A stretch of DNA of 64,000 bases, taken from Leptospira bourretii (GTDB lineage: Bacteria > Spirochaetota > Leptospiria > Leptospirales > Leptospiraceae). The stretch lies in NCBI RefSeq assembly GCF_004770145.1, contig NZ_RQFW01000001.1, forward strand, positions 62,001 to 126,000. Reading direction: 5' to 3'. Every line of letters begins with the position of its first letter. Position 1 is the first letter of the stretch. A program made the position numbers and the translations under genes. Under the pieces are notes generated by a model that was given only the letters and a program-made list of their open reading frames with translations, was not told the DNA's origin and searched no databases. Of the stretch, positions 32,218-43,008 are shown one piece after another.

Positions 32218-34473
32218 CTACGCTTTCATCAAATTCAAAGCAGCACCTGCTTTGAACCATTCGATTTGTTGCGCATTGTAAGTATGGTTCACAGAAATTT
32301 CATCTTTTTTCCCATCCTTATGATTGAGAACAAGAGTGAGTGGTTTCCCTTCTGCAAAACTTGTGAGTCCTACAATATCAATCACATCATCTTCTTGGAT
32401 TTTATCGTAGTCATCTTTGTTTGCAAAAGTCAAAGCCAACATCCCTTGTTTTTTCAAGTTGGTTTCGTGAATCCGAGCAAACGATTTTACAAGAACCGCT
32501 CTCACACCTAAATGCCTTGGTTCCATCGCAGCATGTTCCCTAGAAGAACCTTCTCCATAGTTTTCGTCACCTACCACAATGGATCCAATCCCTTGTGCTT
32601 TGTAAGCTCTTTGGGTTTGCGGAACCGGTTCGTAGTTTCCGGTAAGTTGGTTTTTCACTTCATTGGTTTTACTATTGAAGATGTTCGTAGCACCAATGAG
32701 AAGGTTATTGGAGATATTATCCAAGTGACCACGGAACTTAAGCCAAGGACCCGCCATTGAAATATGGTCTGTTGTACATTTTCCTTTGGCTTTGATGAGT
32801 AGTTTTAGACCTTTGAGATCTGTTCCTTCCCAAGCTTTGAATGGAGCAAGAAGTTGTAATCTTGTGGATGTTGGATCAACAATCACTTGGACCCCTGATC
32901 CATCTGCCGCCGGTGCCACAAAACCTGCATCCTCAACCGCAAAACCTTTATTAGGGAGTTCTTCCCCAGTAGGTGGGTCCAATTTTACTTGTTCCCCTTT
33001 TTCGTTGGTTAAAGTGTCGGTGAGCGGATTGAACCCTAAGTCTCCCGCAATGGCAAGAGCCGTTGTGATTTCTGGAGAAGCCACAAAAGCATAAGTGTTT
33101 GGGTTTCCATCTTGGCGGGCTTGGAAGTTACGATTGAAGGAGTGAACAATGGTGTTCTTTTCCTTTTTTTCTGCACCCACACGAGACCACATTCCAATAC
33201 AAGGCCCACAAGCATTAGAGAAAACTTTAGCTCCAATTTTATGGAAGGAATCAATGAACCCGTCTCTTTGGATCGTATAACGAACTAGTTCCGATCCTGG
33301 AGTGATGGTAAACTCAGCTTTGGTTTTAAGACCTTTTGCTGCCACTTGTTTGGCAAGGGAGGCAGCTCTTGAGATATCTTCATAAGAGGAGTTAGTGCAA
33401 GATCCGATAAGACCCACTTCCACCTTGAGTGGCCAACCATTTTTTGCCGCTTCTTCTTTCATTTTAGAAATAGGAGTCGCAAGGTCTGGAGTGAATGGAC
33501 CATTTACATAAGGCTCTAAGGTGTTGAGATCAATTTCAATCACTTGGTCAAAGTATTTGGAAGGATCGGCATACACTTCTGGGTCAGCTGTTAAGTGAGC
33601 TTTGTATTTGTTAGCAAGATCTGCCACATCACTTCTGTTAGTGGATCTTAAGTAACGTTCCATGGATTCATCGTAACCAAAAGTAGAAGTGGTTGCACCA
33701 ATTTCTGCTCCCATGTTACAGATTGTACCTTTTCCCGTACAAGAGAGGGCTTCCGCACCTGGTCCAAAGTATTCTACGATCGCACCAGTTCCACCTTTTA
33801 CAGTGAGAATTCCTGCTACTTTTAAGATTACATCTTTTGCTGATGTCCAACCATTTAGCTTTCCAGTGAGTTTGACACCAATGGCTTTTGGCCACTTGAG
33901 TTCCCAAGCAAGACCTGCCATCACATCACAAGCGTCAGCTCCACCAACGCCGATGGCGACCATTCCCAGTCCCCCAGCGTTTACTGTATGGGAGTCGGTT
34001 CCGATCATCATCCCACCTGGGAAAGCATAGTTTTCTAAAACCACTTGGTGGATGATACCAGCACCTGGTTTCCAAAAACCAATTCCATACTTATTAGAAA
34101 CGGAGGATAAAAAATCATAAACTTCTTTGTTTTCTTTGACAGCAATACCAAGATCCACACCGGATTCGTCTTTTGCCGTGATTAAGTGGTCACAGTGAAC
34201 GGTGGAGGGAACCGCTACTTTTTTACGACCAGCTTGCATAAATTGGAGAAGCGCCATTTGCGCTGTTGCATCTTGCATCGCCACACGGTCTGGTGCAAAG
34301 TCAACGTAGTCGACACCGCGACCAAAACTCTTTGTTGGATTTCCATCCCAAAGGTGGTTGTATAAAATCTTTTCTGTAAGTGTGAGGGGTCGACCCACTA
34401 CCTTCCTGGCTTGTGCGATGGCCGCTTCCATTTTGGAATAACGCGCCGCAATCATTTCTATATCAAATGCCAT
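32218..34473 (-). CDS. acn: Aconitate hydratase
   Basis: A TCA cycle enzyme that interconverts citrate and isocitrate using a [4Fe-4S] cluster. The cluster cysteines are in [10 protein letters not shown] and ACGPCIGMW. Length 751 aa and the ending (swivel domain with [15 protein letters not shown]) match the mitochondrial-type aconitase rather than AcnA (about 890) or AcnB (about 860). The ATG at 34473 follows an AGAGG by about 6 bases. It is a stand-alone gene between the J-like protein and the FlgO-like lipoprotein. Confidence 0.95.
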   Translation of the reverse strand: MAFDIEMIAARYSKMEAAIAQARKVVGRPLTLTEKILYNHLWDGNPTKSFGRGVDYVDFAPDRVAMQDATAQMALLQFMQAGRKKVAVPSTVHCDHLITAKDESGVDLGIAVKENKEVYDFLSSVSNKYGIGFWKPGAGIIHQVVLENYAFPGGMMIGTDSHTVNAGGLGMVAIGVGGADACDVMAGLAWELKWPKAIGVKLTGKLNGWTSAKDVILKVAGILTVKGGTGAIVEYFGPGAEALSCTGKGTICNMGAEIGATTSTFGYDESMERYLRSTNRSDVADLANKYKAHLTADPEVYADPSKYFDQVIEIDLNTLEPYVNGPFTPDLATPISKMKEEAAKNGWPLKVEVGLIGSCTNSSYEDISRAASLAKQVAAKGLKTKAEFTITPGSELVRYTIQRDGFIDSFHKIGAKVFSNACGPCIGMWSRVGAEKKEKNTIVHSFNRNFQARQDGNPNTYAFVASPEITTALAIAGDLGFNPLTDTLTNEKGEQVKLDPPTGEELPNKGFAVEDAGFVAPAADGSGVQVIVDPTSTRLQLLAPFKAWEGTDLKGLKLLIKAKGKCTTDHISMAGPWLKFRGHLDNISNNLLIGATNIFNSKTNEVKNQLTGNYEPVPQTQRAYKAQGIGSIVVGDENYGEGSSREHAAMEPRHLGVRAVLVKSFARIHETNLKKQGMLALTFANKDDYDKIQEDDVIDIVGLTSFAEGKPLTLVLNHKDGKKDEISVNHTYNAQQIEWFKAGAALNLMKA

Positions 34474-34584
34474 CTGAACCTCTTATACCTATCAGACCGC
34501 AGGAAAAAAGGGAATCAATCGAAAATTAAACTACAAGTAGTAAAATCAGTAAATTTGGGTCACTTGTGAGAACCAGTATCTTTT

Positions 34585-35085
34585 TTAGCCGTCAATACGG
34601 ACATAAACTTCATCCGCTTTGAGGATGAGACCTGATTTGATTTCGATTAGTCTGGTATTGACAAAAACTCCGTCTTGGTATGGTGTCACAATTCCCGTGA
34701 TGATGACATCCAGTTTCAAAACATCGCCTATTTTCCGCAAGGTGGCCGTGTCAGTGGGAACATCCAAACCAAGTCCAGCTTCTTTTAAAACCTTTTCATT
34801 GGCCAAGCGGTCTAGGATTTGGAATCTATCTTTTTTTACAAGTTCAGTGGTTAGTTTTTCTGCAAGGATTTCGCCGTAGGGACTTTTTTTACCTTCATGG
34901 TCTAAAAAAGTTAAAACAACAAGCCTTTGTGGTTGGAAATAAAATCCTTTTTCTGAGAGAGATAGGGCCAGTTGTTCGAGAGGGGGAACGGTTTTTTTCT
35001 GGGGTTTGGACTCTCTTTCTTCTCCCAAATAACAAGCGCTAAAGCTAAATAAAATCAAAACAAAAACTATTTTTTTAAAACGCAA
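34585..35085 (-). CDS. FlgO-domain lipoprotein, TTG start
   Basis: A lipoprotein of 166 aa with lipobox SFSAC (cysteine near 18). The mature domain matches FlgO: EILAEKLTTELVKKDRFQILDR, VPTDTATLRKIGDVLKLDVIITGIVTPY and VNTRLIEIKSGLIL. FlgO in vibrios is an outer-membrane lipoprotein that stabilises flagella; in a spirochaete the same domain may bind periplasmic structures. The TTG at 35085 has a GGA nearby and gives the proper signal peptide. It overlaps the upstream gene by 11 bases. Confidence 0.8.
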   Translation of the reverse strand: MRFKKIVFVLILFSFSACYLGEERESKPQKKTVPPLEQLALSLSEKGFYFQPQRLVVLTFLDHEGKKSPYGEILAEKLTTELVKKDRFQILDRLANEKVLKEAGLGLDVPTDTATLRKIGDVLKLDVIITGIVTPYQDGVFVNTRLIEIKSGLILKADEVYVRIDG

Positions 35086-36094
35086 GTTCCATCCCAAGTG
35101 AGGTAACATATTCATAAAACGATTTTCCATTAAACCCATTCCCGTACATAAAACCACCGGGAACCCCAATTAGCATACCGTCTTTATAAAACTGGTTCTG
35201 AAAATTAAGAAAAAAAGTAGTTTTTAATTTTCCAGGATTTTTACCACGGAAACTGGCAGCAAAAGTCTCAGGAGAACGTCCATTTTGGTCTTTTATTTGC
35301 AACCAAGGGTCGTTAAAGACATTAAAAATTTGATTCCCAACATAAAGAGAATAGTTCTTAGAAGAACCCAGAAAAAAGATAAAACCGAGAGAGGCAATGT
35401 CTTGGGCCGGCGAAAATCCCGTTTGCCCATTGGCATAGGTTCCGGGTTTTGCATTTACATAATTATATTTAACATTTAGTTGGACTTTATCACTGCCAAA
35501 AAAAAAAGAAAACTTTCCACCTTCCGCACCATAGGCCGTTACTGGATTTTCCGTTTTCACTTGATAGACAGAGGTTTGTACTTTGAGAAACTGTGCCGGT
35601 GAAAAACTTCCCTGGTATTCATAGAGTTGTTTGGGATCAACCAACAATCTCCTATTGGTATCCATCTGACGAAAGATCATGGTTGCAGAAGGATGAATTG
35701 GTGCCACAGGAATTGGTTGCGCTAATGATGGTTCACCACTTTGTTTTGCATCCCAGACATTAATAGAGGGAGGAGAAAGATCAAACTCCAATTTGTTTCC
35801 GGAATTGGAGTTTGGATTTCCTTCGAGAGGATTGTTTCCATTTTTTTCAGATCTTGTTAGGAATCCCAAAGAAAGAGATTTTAGATGATTCGAATATTCT
35901 AAATTACCGAGAGTTCCTTTTTTTAAGTTTATTTTGACAGGAGTTGTACGCAAATATTCTTCCCCTAACTCTAATGAGTGGGGAGGCTCTAATTCTCTGA
36001 CGGCAGACTCTTTGATAGGAGCGATCAAAACAACTCCAAGAAGACCTAAACCAGAGAAAAGGGAAACATATACCGAAGATTTCGGGGAGTACAT
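35075..36094 (-). CDS. Putative outer membrane beta-barrel protein, 339 aa
   Basis: It starts with a hydrophobic export signal (VYVSLFSGLGLLGVVLIAP), then a proline-rich low-complexity linker (residues about 90-150) and a C-terminal part with alternating strands (KFSFFFGSDKVQLNVKYNYV) that ends in phenylalanine (GMELAF), as outer membrane barrels do. I chose the ATG at 36094, because the longer frame overlaps queA. It forms an operon with the FlgO-like lipoprotein. No family is recognised. Confidence 0.65.
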   Translation of the reverse strand: MYSPKSSVYVSLFSGLGLLGVVLIAPIKESAVRELEPPHSLELGEEYLRTTPVKINLKKGTLGNLEYSNHLKSLSLGFLTRSEKNGNNPLEGNPNSNSGNKLEFDLSPPSINVWDAKQSGEPSLAQPIPVAPIHPSATMIFRQMDTNRRLLVDPKQLYEYQGSFSPAQFLKVQTSVYQVKTENPVTAYGAEGGKFSFFFGSDKVQLNVKYNYVNAKPGTYANGQTGFSPAQDIASLGFIFFLGSSKNYSLYVGNQIFNVFNDPWLQIKDQNGRSPETFAASFRGKNPGKLKTTFFLNFQNQFYKDGMLIGVPGGFMYGNGFNGKSFYEYVTSLGMELAF

Positions 36095-36146
36095 AAAGAA
36101 ACTGTAGAAACATATTTCCCAATTTCCAAAGAATGTAAATCTATTT

Positions 36147-37187
36147 TTAAAATAAGAACATTGAATCCCCATAGGAATAAAAACGAAACCCGTTCTTCAA
36201 TGCATACCGATAAGAATCCAACACAAGTTGAGTCGTAGCAAAGGCGCTGACAAGAAGGAGGAGACTCGACTTGGGCAAATGAAAGTTCGTAATCAAACCT
36301 TGCACAGAATCAATCTTGTCACCTGGCGACAAAAAGATGTCAGTTTGACTTGATCCTACCTTATATTTCTGTAGTTGAGAATCAAAAACAGTTTCTAAAA
36401 CACGGAGTGTTGTGGTTCCGACAGCGATAATCCGCCTTCCCTCTTTTCTTGCATCGTTTAACTTAGTTGCTGTGGATTCAGAAACTAAGTATTTCTCACT
36501 GTGTAGAGTTTTAGTCTGCCATTGTTCGGTGGTCAAAGGACGAAATGTCCCATAACCAATTTGTAGTTCCACTGGCAAAAACTCGGCACCAAGTGTTCGG
36601 AAAGTATTTTTTAACTCTTCGGTGAAATGAAGGCCAGCGGTAGGTGCCGCAACCGATCCTGATCGATTGGCAAAAATCGTTTGGTATCTCAGCTTGTCTT
36701 CTTCTGTTACATTCCGTTTGAGATAAGGTGGGATTGGAATATTTCCAAAAATTTCAAAATCGGAATCAGAAATTGTCAACTCGGAGCCTAGAAAAGAAAG
36801 TTCTTCTTTCGGGCCTTGGTAAACAAACTGATAGTTGGGAAAACCCACTGGCGATAACCTATCACCTAACTTTAGCTTTGCCCTATTTTTTAATATACAC
36901 AACCAAGTTTGGTTTTGATTGTCTTGTGGTTCTAAAAAAATCGATTCATGGATTCTACCTGATTCCACTTGTAGAAACACACGCCGATAAGATACTTTTG
37001 TCTCATTGTATACAAAAATATCACCTGGCCGAACCAAGGTTGTGATGTCTCGAAACAAAGGTGCTTCCCAAAATTTTGATTGGGCACGATCCACCACAAG
37101 GAGACGCGACTCGTCCCTATTTTCTAAGGGAAATTTAGCAATCTGCTCTTCAGGAAGGTGGAAATCGAATTCGTTTAAAAAATCCAT
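36147..37187 (-). CDS. queA: S-adenosylmethionine:tRNA ribosyltransferase-isomerase
   Basis: It makes epoxyqueuosine at position 34 of GUN-anticodon tRNAs, using SAM as ribosyl donor. The protein is 346 aa, the usual length, with conserved blocks YNETKV (usually NDTKV), GSVAAPTAGLHFTEEL, IGYGTFRPL, HSEKY, GTTTLRVLE and GLITNFHLPKSSLLLLVSAF. It is divergent from the glycan cluster. Confidence 0.96.
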   Translation of the reverse strand: MDFLNEFDFHLPEEQIAKFPLENRDESRLLVVDRAQSKFWEAPLFRDITTLVRPGDIFVYNETKVSYRRVFLQVESGRIHESIFLEPQDNQNQTWLCILKNRAKLKLGDRLSPVGFPNYQFVYQGPKEELSFLGSELTISDSDFEIFGNIPIPPYLKRNVTEEDKLRYQTIFANRSGSVAAPTAGLHFTEELKNTFRTLGAEFLPVELQIGYGTFRPLTTEQWQTKTLHSEKYLVSESTATKLNDARKEGRRIIAVGTTTLRVLETVFDSQLQKYKVGSSQTDIFLSPGDKIDSVQGLITNFHLPKSSLLLLVSAFATTQLVLDSYRYALKNGFRFYSYGDSMFLF

Positions 37188-37250
37188 CTATAGATAGCCT
37201 TGGGAAAACCTTGTCAATTAACCAGAAATATTGGGAATGGTAGGAGAACT

Positions 37251-38546
37251 ATGTGGAAATTTTTCGAAACCGTTGAGAAACGTGGAAAATGGATTCTGAG
37301 CCTCTTACTTTTGGTTCTCCTTGTCCTCTCCGTTTCCAGGTCCAAACAAAAGTCGGATTTTTTAGATTATTACCATGCGGCGGAACGCTGGGAAACAGGT
37401 GAAAATCTCTACAGGTTTGATGTTGCTTTTGAACTCCAAACCAAAATCAAATCAATGGAAGATCTTTTCCGACCAGAAAATCTCCATTTGCTTTCGGCTC
37501 TCCAAAACGAAACCGCAACCTATATCTACCCTCCTTTGTTTTCTTTTTTACTCATTCCATTTACCTATCTCAGTGAACCAGGGGCTGCCCTTGTCTTTGA
37601 AATTCTGAGTTGGATCTCTTTGTTTGGAATCCTTTACTTATTATTCCAAAATAAAGAACTAAACCTAAGACACTCCAAATATCCTTTTTTGATTCTTATT
37701 GCCTCCCTGATTTTCAATTTTAGATTTTTAGAAAGCCATATCCAAAATAACCAGGTGGGACTTCTTCTCATCCTACTCATCTTCGTTGCAATTACGATAC
37801 GATCTCATTGGTTGAGTGGTTTTTTATTGGCCCTTGCCGTTAGCATCAAAATCACTCCTCTTGTTTTTTTATTTGTTTTTGTCTACGAAAAACAATACAA
37901 ACGAATCTTTTGGTTTTTAGTTGGTATGATTGTTTGGAATGCAATTCCTCTTTTGTATCATTGGGATTATACCATTCAGATGACATCAGAATGGCTCCGC
38001 GAAATTTTAGGAAATGCGTTCAGTAATCCCCTGCTTCGTTCTTGGAAAAACAACCAATCCTTAAGTTCTACTTTGGCTAAATATTTTGTGTCTGGTGCAG
38101 ATATGATCAACCAACCAACTTACTCGATGCCATTTGTAAATCTGTCCTTACCCACTTTAAAATTAATTCAACTTGTGTTTATGATTCTATTTGGAGTTCC
38201 ACTATTGTTACTATGGAGAAAGAAAAACAAAAAATGGGAAATTGTTTCTCTTTTGTTTTTAGTTTCTGCACTCTTTAGTGGAATTAGCTGGGTTCATAGC
38301 TTTGTAATTTGTTTAATTCCCGTTTATTTTATTTTGAATCAAGTAGTAACAAACAAAATAGATAACAAAAAGGAATTATACATTCTGTTTGTGATCCTAA
38401 GTTTACCACTGATTGCCCATCGAACCTTTGTTGGAACAAAATTAGAAGCAACACTATCTATGTTCTCTATCTTATTTTATACAACTAGTTTCTTATACTT
38501 CTACATCGTAAGGTTTGCATTCCATGAAACAGAAAATCGGCATTGA
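37251..38546 (+). CDS. GT87/DUF2029 family polyprenol-phosphate glycosyltransferase
   Basis: A polytopic membrane glycosyltransferase of the GT-C fold with about ten segments. The first loop SDFLDYYHAAERWETGENLY contains the acidic residues typical of this family (alpha-mannosyltransferase-like). The ATG at 37251 follows AGGAGA. It begins a run of seven co-directional genes for surface glycan assembly and overlaps the next gene by 23 bases. Confidence 0.82.
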   Translation: MWKFFETVEKRGKWILSLLLLVLLVLSVSRSKQKSDFLDYYHAAERWETGENLYRFDVAFELQTKIKSMEDLFRPENLHLLSALQNETATYIYPPLFSFLLIPFTYLSEPGAALVFEILSWISLFGILYLLFQNKELNLRHSKYPFLILIASLIFNFRFLESHIQNNQVGLLLILLIFVAITIRSHWLSGFLLALAVSIKITPLVFLFVFVYEKQYKRIFWFLVGMIVWNAIPLLYHWDYTIQMTSEWLREILGNAFSNPLLRSWKNNQSLSSTLAKYFVSGADMINQPTYSMPFVNLSLPTLKLIQLVFMILFGVPLLLLWRKKNKKWEIVSLLFLVSALFSGISWVHSFVICLIPVYFILNQVVTNKIDNKKELYILFVILSLPLIAHRTFVGTKLEATLSMFSILFYTTSFLYFYIVRFAFHETENRH

Positions 38547-39612
38547 TGCGAGGCCCCTTGCTTATGGAATGACGGGGAATTCAAGATACTTGGCAGAAGT
38601 ATTAAAAATCATTCTGCCGAAACATAAAGAAAAAGAATTCTTTTTATATACGAACAAACCCATTCATCCCGTTTTTCGGGATTTATTAGGTCCAAATACA
38701 AAAGAAGTCCTAGAACCTAAAAAAATTCCAGGACCAATCTATTTGAATTTTATCCTTCCAAAACGTTTAAAGAAAGATGGAATTGAAGTTTTTTGGGGCA
38801 CCATTCAAATGTTACCGTTTCGGAAACTTCCCATTCCAAGTTATGTAAATTACCATGACCTAAACTTTATCTCAGCCCCAGAGACAATGGCGAAATGGAA
38901 TTACATACAACATAAACTTTTGTCACCGATCACTATGAAACATGCGGACAAAATTTTTTGTTTATCTAAAAACACAAAAGAAGAAATTACCGCATTCAAT
39001 CCAACTTACGAAAAAAAATGTATAGTTGTTTATCCGGGTGTATCCAAACAAAAAACGGGAAAAGTAAAAACTAATTTTCCTAAAGATTTCTTCCTAACAG
39101 TAGGAACTTTAGAACCAAGAAAAAATATCAATCGCCTGGTAGACGCATTTTTAGAATTCAAAAAGAAACACCCAAAAGATAAAAATTTTTTACTCATTCT
39201 TGGCCGAAGGGGATGGGGAGAAGAAGGTGAATTGTTATACCAAAAACTAAATGACCCAGAAATTCAAAAACAAGGCATTCAGTTTTTGGAAAAACCTGAC
39301 GACTCCACTTTGGCAGAAGCATTTAAACAATGTAAGGCGTTTTTCTTTCCTTCTTTACACGAAGGATTCGGATTACCTCTTTTGGAAGCCATGTTAGAAG
39401 ACAAACGATGTGTTGCATCTGATATTCCCGTTTTTAAAGAGATATTATCTGAAAAATGTGACCTTTTTGTCCCACCGAAACAAACAGAGGTTTGGACTCA
39501 AACCTTCGAACTAATGTCAGGACCTAAAAAAGTCAGGTCTCCAAAATTTCCCGCCAAACAATGGACATGGGAAGAAACAGCTAAAAAAATAGAAGAGGTA
39601 ATTTTTTTATGA
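38524..39612 (+). CDS. GT4 family glycosyltransferase
   Basis: A cytoplasmic GT-B fold enzyme of 362 aa. Features are IGIDARPLAYGMTGNSRYL at the N-terminus, the donor-domain start LTVGTLEPRKNINRLVDAF, and the nucleotide-sugar motif HEGFGLPLLEAM (E-x7-E). It transfers a sugar to a lipid-linked or polysaccharide acceptor. The next gene overlaps its stop (ATGA). Confidence 0.92.
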   Translation: MKQKIGIDARPLAYGMTGNSRYLAEVLKIILPKHKEKEFFLYTNKPIHPVFRDLLGPNTKEVLEPKKIPGPIYLNFILPKRLKKDGIEVFWGTIQMLPFRKLPIPSYVNYHDLNFISAPETMAKWNYIQHKLLSPITMKHADKIFCLSKNTKEEITAFNPTYEKKCIVVYPGVSKQKTGKVKTNFPKDFFLTVGTLEPRKNINRLVDAFLEFKKKHPKDKNFLLILGRRGWGEEGELLYQKLNDPEIQKQGIQFLEKPDDSTLAEAFKQCKAFFFPSLHEGFGLPLLEAMLEDKRCVASDIPVFKEILSEKCDLFVPPKQTEVWTQTFELMSGPKKVRSPKFPAKQWTWEETAKKIEEVIFL

Positions 39613-40196
39613 AATTTCTAAACAAATGGATATCAAAATGGAAAGAAATCCAAAGCAAAAGGGAAACTGCTTATTTTGGAACTTCGTTATATGATGAATT
39701 AACGATAAATCCTATCCCATCTCTTTTATTGATCACAGCAGTCGTTCTGTTTTTTGTTTATAGCCTTCCATACGCGTTTTATCTAGGAAAGTTTTTTTTC
39801 TGGTTCGTCGGAGTGTTAGAAATCACAAAAGTTTTAAAAATTCCTTTTTTAGACGAACTAAGATATTATCATTATCTTTCCGCATTTGTCTATTTTTACA
39901 TAACCATATCTCTACTAATCGACGTTAGCCGCCTTTTAAACAAATGGAACAAAAGAACGGTTTTTGTAAAAAATGAAATTTGGCAAATCCAAAGGTTTGG
40001 ATTCGGAAAAAAGCTAATCAAAGTCAACTTTGGAACCAATGAAATTCAATTGGGATATGAGCATGGTGGGTTTAGCGATTACTTTGGTTGCAATCGAATG
40101 ATTTGGGAAAAGGACGGGAAAACCTTACTTACCACTCCGTTCTTTTTCCCTTACAAAAAAAATAAAATCATCGTGAATCGAGTTTTGAATCGTTAA
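39609..40196 (+). CDS. Hypothetical membrane protein, 195 aa
   Basis: It has a charged N-terminus, two or three membrane segments (about 37-65, 60-80 and 93-110) and a C-terminal beta-rich soluble part (FVKNEIWQIQRFGFGKKLIKV) similar to PH-like domains found after membrane segments. It overlaps the GT4 gene by 4 bases and is followed by another membrane gene 15 bases on. Probably an accessory of glycan synthesis. Confidence 0.68.
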   Translation: MKFLNKWISKWKEIQSKRETAYFGTSLYDELTINPIPSLLLITAVVLFFVYSLPYAFYLGKFFFWFVGVLEITKVLKIPFLDELRYYHYLSAFVYFYITISLLIDVSRLLNKWNKRTVFVKNEIWQIQRFGFGKKLIKVNFGTNEIQLGYEHGGFSDYFGCNRMIWEKDGKTLLTTPFFFPYKKNKIIVNRVLNR

Positions 40197-40211
40197 ACCG
40201 GAATCTGATTC

Positions 40212-41498
40212 TTGAAAAAGTTATTCATTCTACTTTTATTACTTTTCCTTTTTTTGTTCCATCTTAGATACCTGTCTCGGGCCTTTGACTGGGATTCTTG
40301 TGTCTATGCACTTAATATCCAAAAGGATCGAGTAGAATCTGCTTTTTTTAACCCACACCATTTAGGTTTTGAATCATCAGGTCTACTCTATTGGAAAATG
40401 ATTCGTTCTATATATCCAACAACGGACATTATGTTCTTTTTAAGATTGCGGATTCTCAGTTTTTCATTATTTTTTTTAGGGCTTTTTATTTGGGTTTATT
40501 ACAAATTATATAAAGATCTACTTCTTGGAATCATCCTAGCTCTTGTCATCCAAGTTAGCCAAGCGTTTTGGTTCTATAGTTTGCATAACGACACACCACT
40601 CATTCATTCTTGTTTGATGGCTCTTCTATTTTTATATACAATTTATTATCTTAGGGAAGGGTTACAAACAAAACATCTCATCATTTTATGGTTCATCCAA
40701 CTCTTTAGTATCTACTTTCATCAATCGAATGTCATTCATTTTGGAATGGTACCTATGGCAGTGTTTCTTTCGCCAAACAGAAGTTTTGGTAAAAAACTTA
40801 GAACCATCTTTCTGTACCTGACCTGTTTAGGAATGGCAACGATTCTATCTTATTTGTTTGTTGGATTTATCATTTTAAAACGAGGCCTTGGACCAATCGA
40901 TGAAAAACATTTTTCCTTTTGGATGTTCCTTTATGCGGCCATCAATCGCTGGGGGACTAGCCTTGGAGAAGAAAAAAATTATGTTCTCTACTTCTATCGA
41001 GGGATAGGAGATGCCTTCCTTGTATTCCAGAACGTCATTCCTAAATTTCGTGTGAACCTATTTAACTTCCAGAACCCCAAACACCTCCCCTACAATTTAA
41101 ATCTTTTATTCTGGATTTTTAGTTTGTGTCTGGGAATTTTGAATTTCCGTACTATGTGGGCCCGATACAAACAAGAACTATTGGTAATGTTGTTTTGGAT
41201 CATTCCATCCATCGGATTTTACACATGGTGGGAAGGGTATTTTTTTGAATTTTGGGTCGGGACTACGATCGCACTTTGGATCCTTAACTCTTATACTTTG
41301 CAATCCCTATCCATACCTATGTTACCAAAGTTTTCTAAGGCCATCCTTCATACCATCTATCTTGTTTTATTTCTATTTTACTTCAGTACAAATTTTACCT
41401 TCTCCACACTTCCTAGATCCATTGGTCCAAAATTTGGATATACCGAAGGAATCCAAGGACCTGTTGAGAAGTTAGCCGAAGAATCAATTTACCGTTAG
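40212..41498 (+). CDS. Polytopic GT-C-like membrane protein, 428 aa, TTG start
   Basis: It has around ten hydrophobic segments. The first extracytoplasmic loop contains FDWDSCVYALNI and HHLGFESSGLLYW, matching GT-C glycosyltransferases that use polyprenol-phosphate sugars. The start codon is TTG at 40212, with no better start nearby. It is embedded in the glycan cluster. The sugar is unknown. Confidence 0.72.
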   Translation: MKKLFILLLLLFLFLFHLRYLSRAFDWDSCVYALNIQKDRVESAFFNPHHLGFESSGLLYWKMIRSIYPTTDIMFFLRLRILSFSLFFLGLFIWVYYKLYKDLLLGIILALVIQVSQAFWFYSLHNDTPLIHSCLMALLFLYTIYYLREGLQTKHLIILWFIQLFSIYFHQSNVIHFGMVPMAVFLSPNRSFGKKLRTIFLYLTCLGMATILSYLFVGFIILKRGLGPIDEKHFSFWMFLYAAINRWGTSLGEEKNYVLYFYRGIGDAFLVFQNVIPKFRVNLFNFQNPKHLPYNLNLLFWIFSLCLGILNFRTMWARYKQELLVMLFWIIPSIGFYTWWEGYFFEFWVGTTIALWILNSYTLQSLSIPMLPKFSKAILHTIYLVLFLFYFSTNFTFSTLPRSIGPKFGYTEGIQGPVEKLAEESIYR

Positions 41499-41509
41499 GA
41501 ACCAAACAA

Positions 41510-43006
41510 ATGTTATTTAACTCTTTTGAATTTTTAGTTTTCTTTTTTGTAACGATCATTGTAGGAAACATTCTAAAGAATCGCTGGCAAAAACTCTTTT
41601 TTTTACTTACCAGTTATTACTTTTACATGGCTTGGCAACCTTCTTCCATATCCTGCACAGGCATGGCAACTGAAGGGTTAAAGTTTTATACCGATAGACT
41701 CTATTGTGATTTTAAAATTAATCCGTATGTTTTTATTTTAATTTTTTCAACCATCATCGACTACTTTGCAGCAAGATTGATTGAAGAAAAACAAGATGGC
41801 GATAGTGCCAGAGGATGGTTACTGGTATTATCTCTTGTAGTAAATATTGGAACCCTTGGCTTTTTCAAATACACTGATTTTTTACTCGGAGTGATCAATG
41901 ACATCCATCTTTTGGGATCTTATCAATTCCCTAAACAAAACATCATTCTTCCTGTAGGAATTTCTTTTTATACATTTCAGTCGATGAGTTATACCATCGA
42001 TGTTTATAATCGTAAAATTGAAGCAAGAAAATCATTTTTAGATTTTGCCCTATATGTTGCGTTTTTCCCGCAACTGGTTGCAGGTCCAATTGTCCGTGCA
42101 GAAACTTTTTTCCGCGACTTAGACTTTCGTCTAGGGGTATACAAAGAAAACATTGATGCCGCTTTTGCACTAATTTTGATTGGCTTCACAAGAAAAATTG
42201 TTTTTGCTGACAACCTAGCACGCGTTGTCGATTCAACCTTTGCAAATTACCAGAACTTAAACTCTATTGAAATTTGGACTGGAGCTTTGGCATTTGGTTG
42301 GCAAATCTATTTTGACTTTGCCGGTTATACAGATATCGCTATCGGAGTGGCCAGATTATTTGGATTCCAATTTAATCCAAACTTCAACTTTCCTATGTCT
42401 TGTCGAAACATTGCAGACCATTGGTCCAGGTGGCATATTTCATTTTCAACTTGGATCAGAGACTACATCTATATTCCGTTAGGCGGATCGAGAGTAAGCG
42501 TAATCATGTATATCCGAAATATTATGATCACCTGGTTATTTGCTGGATTATGGCACGGAGCAGCTTACCACTATGTGGGATGGGGAATTTGGCAGGGCAC
42601 AATGTTACTTTCACATAAATTCTACGGAGATACGAAAGTTGCAAAATTTTTGAACAACAAAGGTGGAAGAGTGTACGACCTTTTGGCCCGTATTTTCACC
42701 ATGTTCTGTTTGGCATTTGGTTTTATTATGTTTCGAGCAGAAACAATGGAAAAAGCCATTCCGATGATGAAAGCACTTGTTTTTTTGAATGATTCTGTTG
42801 CCCCTCTCACTCGTTGGTCAAATTACCGATTCGGGATTTTACTTGTGATTTGTTTCACTGCAAGTTATGTTTTTTCAAAAAGACAAATTCCTACCCTTCT
42901 CACAGGAAGTTGGTTAAAATACACAACCTTTGTTATTGTAAACGTATTATTATTATTACTTTTTGGAGTCACTGAAAGTCAGAACTTTCTCTACTTTCAA
43001 TTTTAA
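41510..43006 (+). CDS. MBOAT family O-acyltransferase (AlgI-like)
   Basis: A membrane O-acyltransferase of 498 aa. The MBOAT core is clear: PVGISFYTFQSMSYTIDVY (148-166), DHWSRWHISFSTWIRDYIYIPLGG (303-326) and the catalytic histidine H349 in LWHGAAYHYVGWG. It passes acyl groups across the membrane for acetylation of a surface polysaccharide. An SGNH partner starts 2 bases after its stop, the usual two-gene arrangement. Confidence 0.93.
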   Translation: MLFNSFEFLVFFFVTIIVGNILKNRWQKLFFLLTSYYFYMAWQPSSISCTGMATEGLKFYTDRLYCDFKINPYVFILIFSTIIDYFAARLIEEKQDGDSARGWLLVLSLVVNIGTLGFFKYTDFLLGVINDIHLLGSYQFPKQNIILPVGISFYTFQSMSYTIDVYNRKIEARKSFLDFALYVAFFPQLVAGPIVRAETFFRDLDFRLGVYKENIDAAFALILIGFTRKIVFADNLARVVDSTFANYQNLNSIEIWTGALAFGWQIYFDFAGYTDIAIGVARLFGFQFNPNFNFPMSCRNIADHWSRWHISFSTWIRDYIYIPLGGSRVSVIMYIRNIMITWLFAGLWHGAAYHYVGWGIWQGTMLLSHKFYGDTKVAKFLNNKGGRVYDLLARIFTMFCLAFGFIMFRAETMEKAIPMMKALVFLNDSVAPLTRWSNYRFGILLVICFTASYVFSKRQIPTLLTGSWLKYTTFVIVNVLLLLLFGVTESQNFLYFQF

Positions 43007-43008
43007 TT

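Noticed and set aside
36095..36172. N-terminal extension of the outer membrane protein gene
   Set aside because: The added residues would overlap queA and precede the natural signal peptide, so the start at 36094 is preferred.
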